Shown here: piece by piece, positions 63,622 to 64,000 of the stretch | Layout of the letters: each line of letters opens with the position of its first letter | Numbering within the stretch: the first letter of the stretch is position 1 | Assembly (NCBI GenBank): GCA_008080735.1 | Contig: SHMW01000007.1 | Location: 21,315-85,314, forward strand | DNA from: Promethearchaeota archaeon | GTDB taxonomy: Archaea; Asgardarchaeota; Lokiarchaeia; Sigyniarchaeales; SOKP01 | Reading direction: 5' to 3' | DNA: 64,000 bases | Program-made: the position numbers and the translations under genes | The notes under the pieces: generated by a model | Told to the model about the DNA's origin: nothing | The model's database searches: none | Seen by the model: the letters and a program-made list of their open reading frames with translations, nothing else

Positions 63622-64000
63622 ATGTCTCAAAAAAAAATCAAAATAAACAATTCGATACAAACGAGCTTTGGAACACGAGTTGCTTATGCGAATGGGACGC
63701 TTGCTGATAATTTATCACTGCAAAGTTTCTTATTTCTTGGATTTACCTTTTATTACACTGTTATTGACCTAAATATTTATTGGTATGCGTTAGCGTTCAT
63801 TATTTATTCAATTTGGGATGCTATTGATGATCCGTTGATTGGTGTATTATCTGATAGAACAAAAACTAAATGGGGACGAAGAAAACCTTGGATTTACGTG
63901 AGTGCTATACCTTTATGTATTCTAATGATATTAATCTGGACACCACCGACCGGAAATGATATTCTAACATTTATTTACTTGACAATCATATTAATAGTAT
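63622..64000 (+). CDS. GPH-family (MelB-like) sugar:cation symporter, N-terminal part
   Basis: I translated this from the ATG at 63622 to the window end (126 codons); it is missing from the ORF track. Four hydrophobic segments and the loop DDPLIGVLSDRTKTKWGRRKPWI match the glycoside-pentoside-hexuronide/MelB transporters, which carry sugars with Na+ or H+. It is divergent from the creatininase-family gene with 227 bp between. Confidence 0.86.
   Translation, partial: MSQKKIKINNSIQTSFGTRVAYANGTLADNLSLQSFLFLGFTFYYTVIDLNIYWYALAFIIYSIWDAIDDPLIGVLSDRTKTKWGRRKPWIYVSAIPLCILMILIWTPPTGNDILTFIYLTIILIV

Noticed and set aside
1-64000. CRISPR arrays, insertion sequences, integrases, rRNA
   Set aside because: No regularly spaced repeats, transposase motifs, attachment-site duplications or rRNA sequence were seen.

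Overview
The window looks like mesophilic Asgard archaeal DNA, most likely of the Lokiarchaeia (Promethearchaeota) type. It is AT-rich with short intergenic spaces. Many genes have TATA-like boxes about 25-28 bp before the start codon, and others have GGAGG/GGTG ribosome binding sites. It combines archaeal genes (archaeal-type thymidylate synthase, SMC-ScpA-ScpB, tRNA genes with introns) with eukaryote-like ones: an Arf-family GTPase, roadblock/longin-like proteins, a candidate uDENN/longin protein and leucine-rich repeats. Two genes appear to use selenocysteine, one with a eukaryote-like SECIS hairpin, which fits what is known of Lokiarchaeota. No rRNA, CRISPR array or insertion sequence was seen.

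Region 1 (1-9.98 kb) holds the 5' part of a P-type cation ATPase, an HD phosphohydrolase, a DUF457 membrane protein and a seven-gene minus-strand arsenic/organometal operon. In transcription order that operon is acr3, a class I methyltransferase fused to an HgcA-like membrane corrinoid protein, an HgcB-like ferredoxin ending in CCC, a CxC thioredoxin-like protein, arsC, a candidate double-selenocysteine protein with SECIS, and a second arsC. An ArsR-type repressor lies nearby on the plus strand. This operon is the most novel-looking system in the window: arsenate reduction, arsenite export, and a presumed methyl or metal(loid) transfer module rich in thiols and selenols.

Region 2 (10-30 kb) has unknown cytosolic genes, an SDR, two micro-genes, and the chromosome-organisation operon (degenerate AAA+ protein, SMC, ScpA, ScpB). 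It also has a divergent small GTPase with an unknown partner, a RimK-like ATP-grasp ligase, two house-cleaning NTP pyrophosphatases (YjjX and Maf types), a MoaD/ubiquitin-like protein, thymidylate synthase, TatD, HAD, methyltransferase and formylglutamate amidohydrolase genes.

Region 3 (30-46 kb) is metabolic: a B12-binding radical SAM enzyme, a MutY-like glycosylase, a CoA-transferase-GNAT fusion, a DUF1499 protein, a UGA-containing peroxiredoxin-like selenoprotein, an alpha/beta hydrolase, an HtpX-like protease, a U32 protein, two SDRs, a rhodanese, and a glycyl radical enzyme with its activase. The glycyl radical enzyme carries an N-terminal SCP2-like domain.

Region 4 (46-64 kb) holds three SCP2-like proteins, a stand-alone condensation/acyltransferase domain, an ICMT-like membrane methyltransferase, a winged-helix regulator beside a perfect palindrome, and an MFS transporter. 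It also holds tRNA-Asp and tRNA-Arg genes that each appear to carry two non-canonical introns, a uDENN/longin-like protein with two membrane proteins divergent from an Arf-like GTPase, and a CPBP protease. Two tandem longin-like proteins, a decayed membrane gene, a roadblock protein, a creatininase-family enzyme and the start of a GPH-type transporter complete the region.
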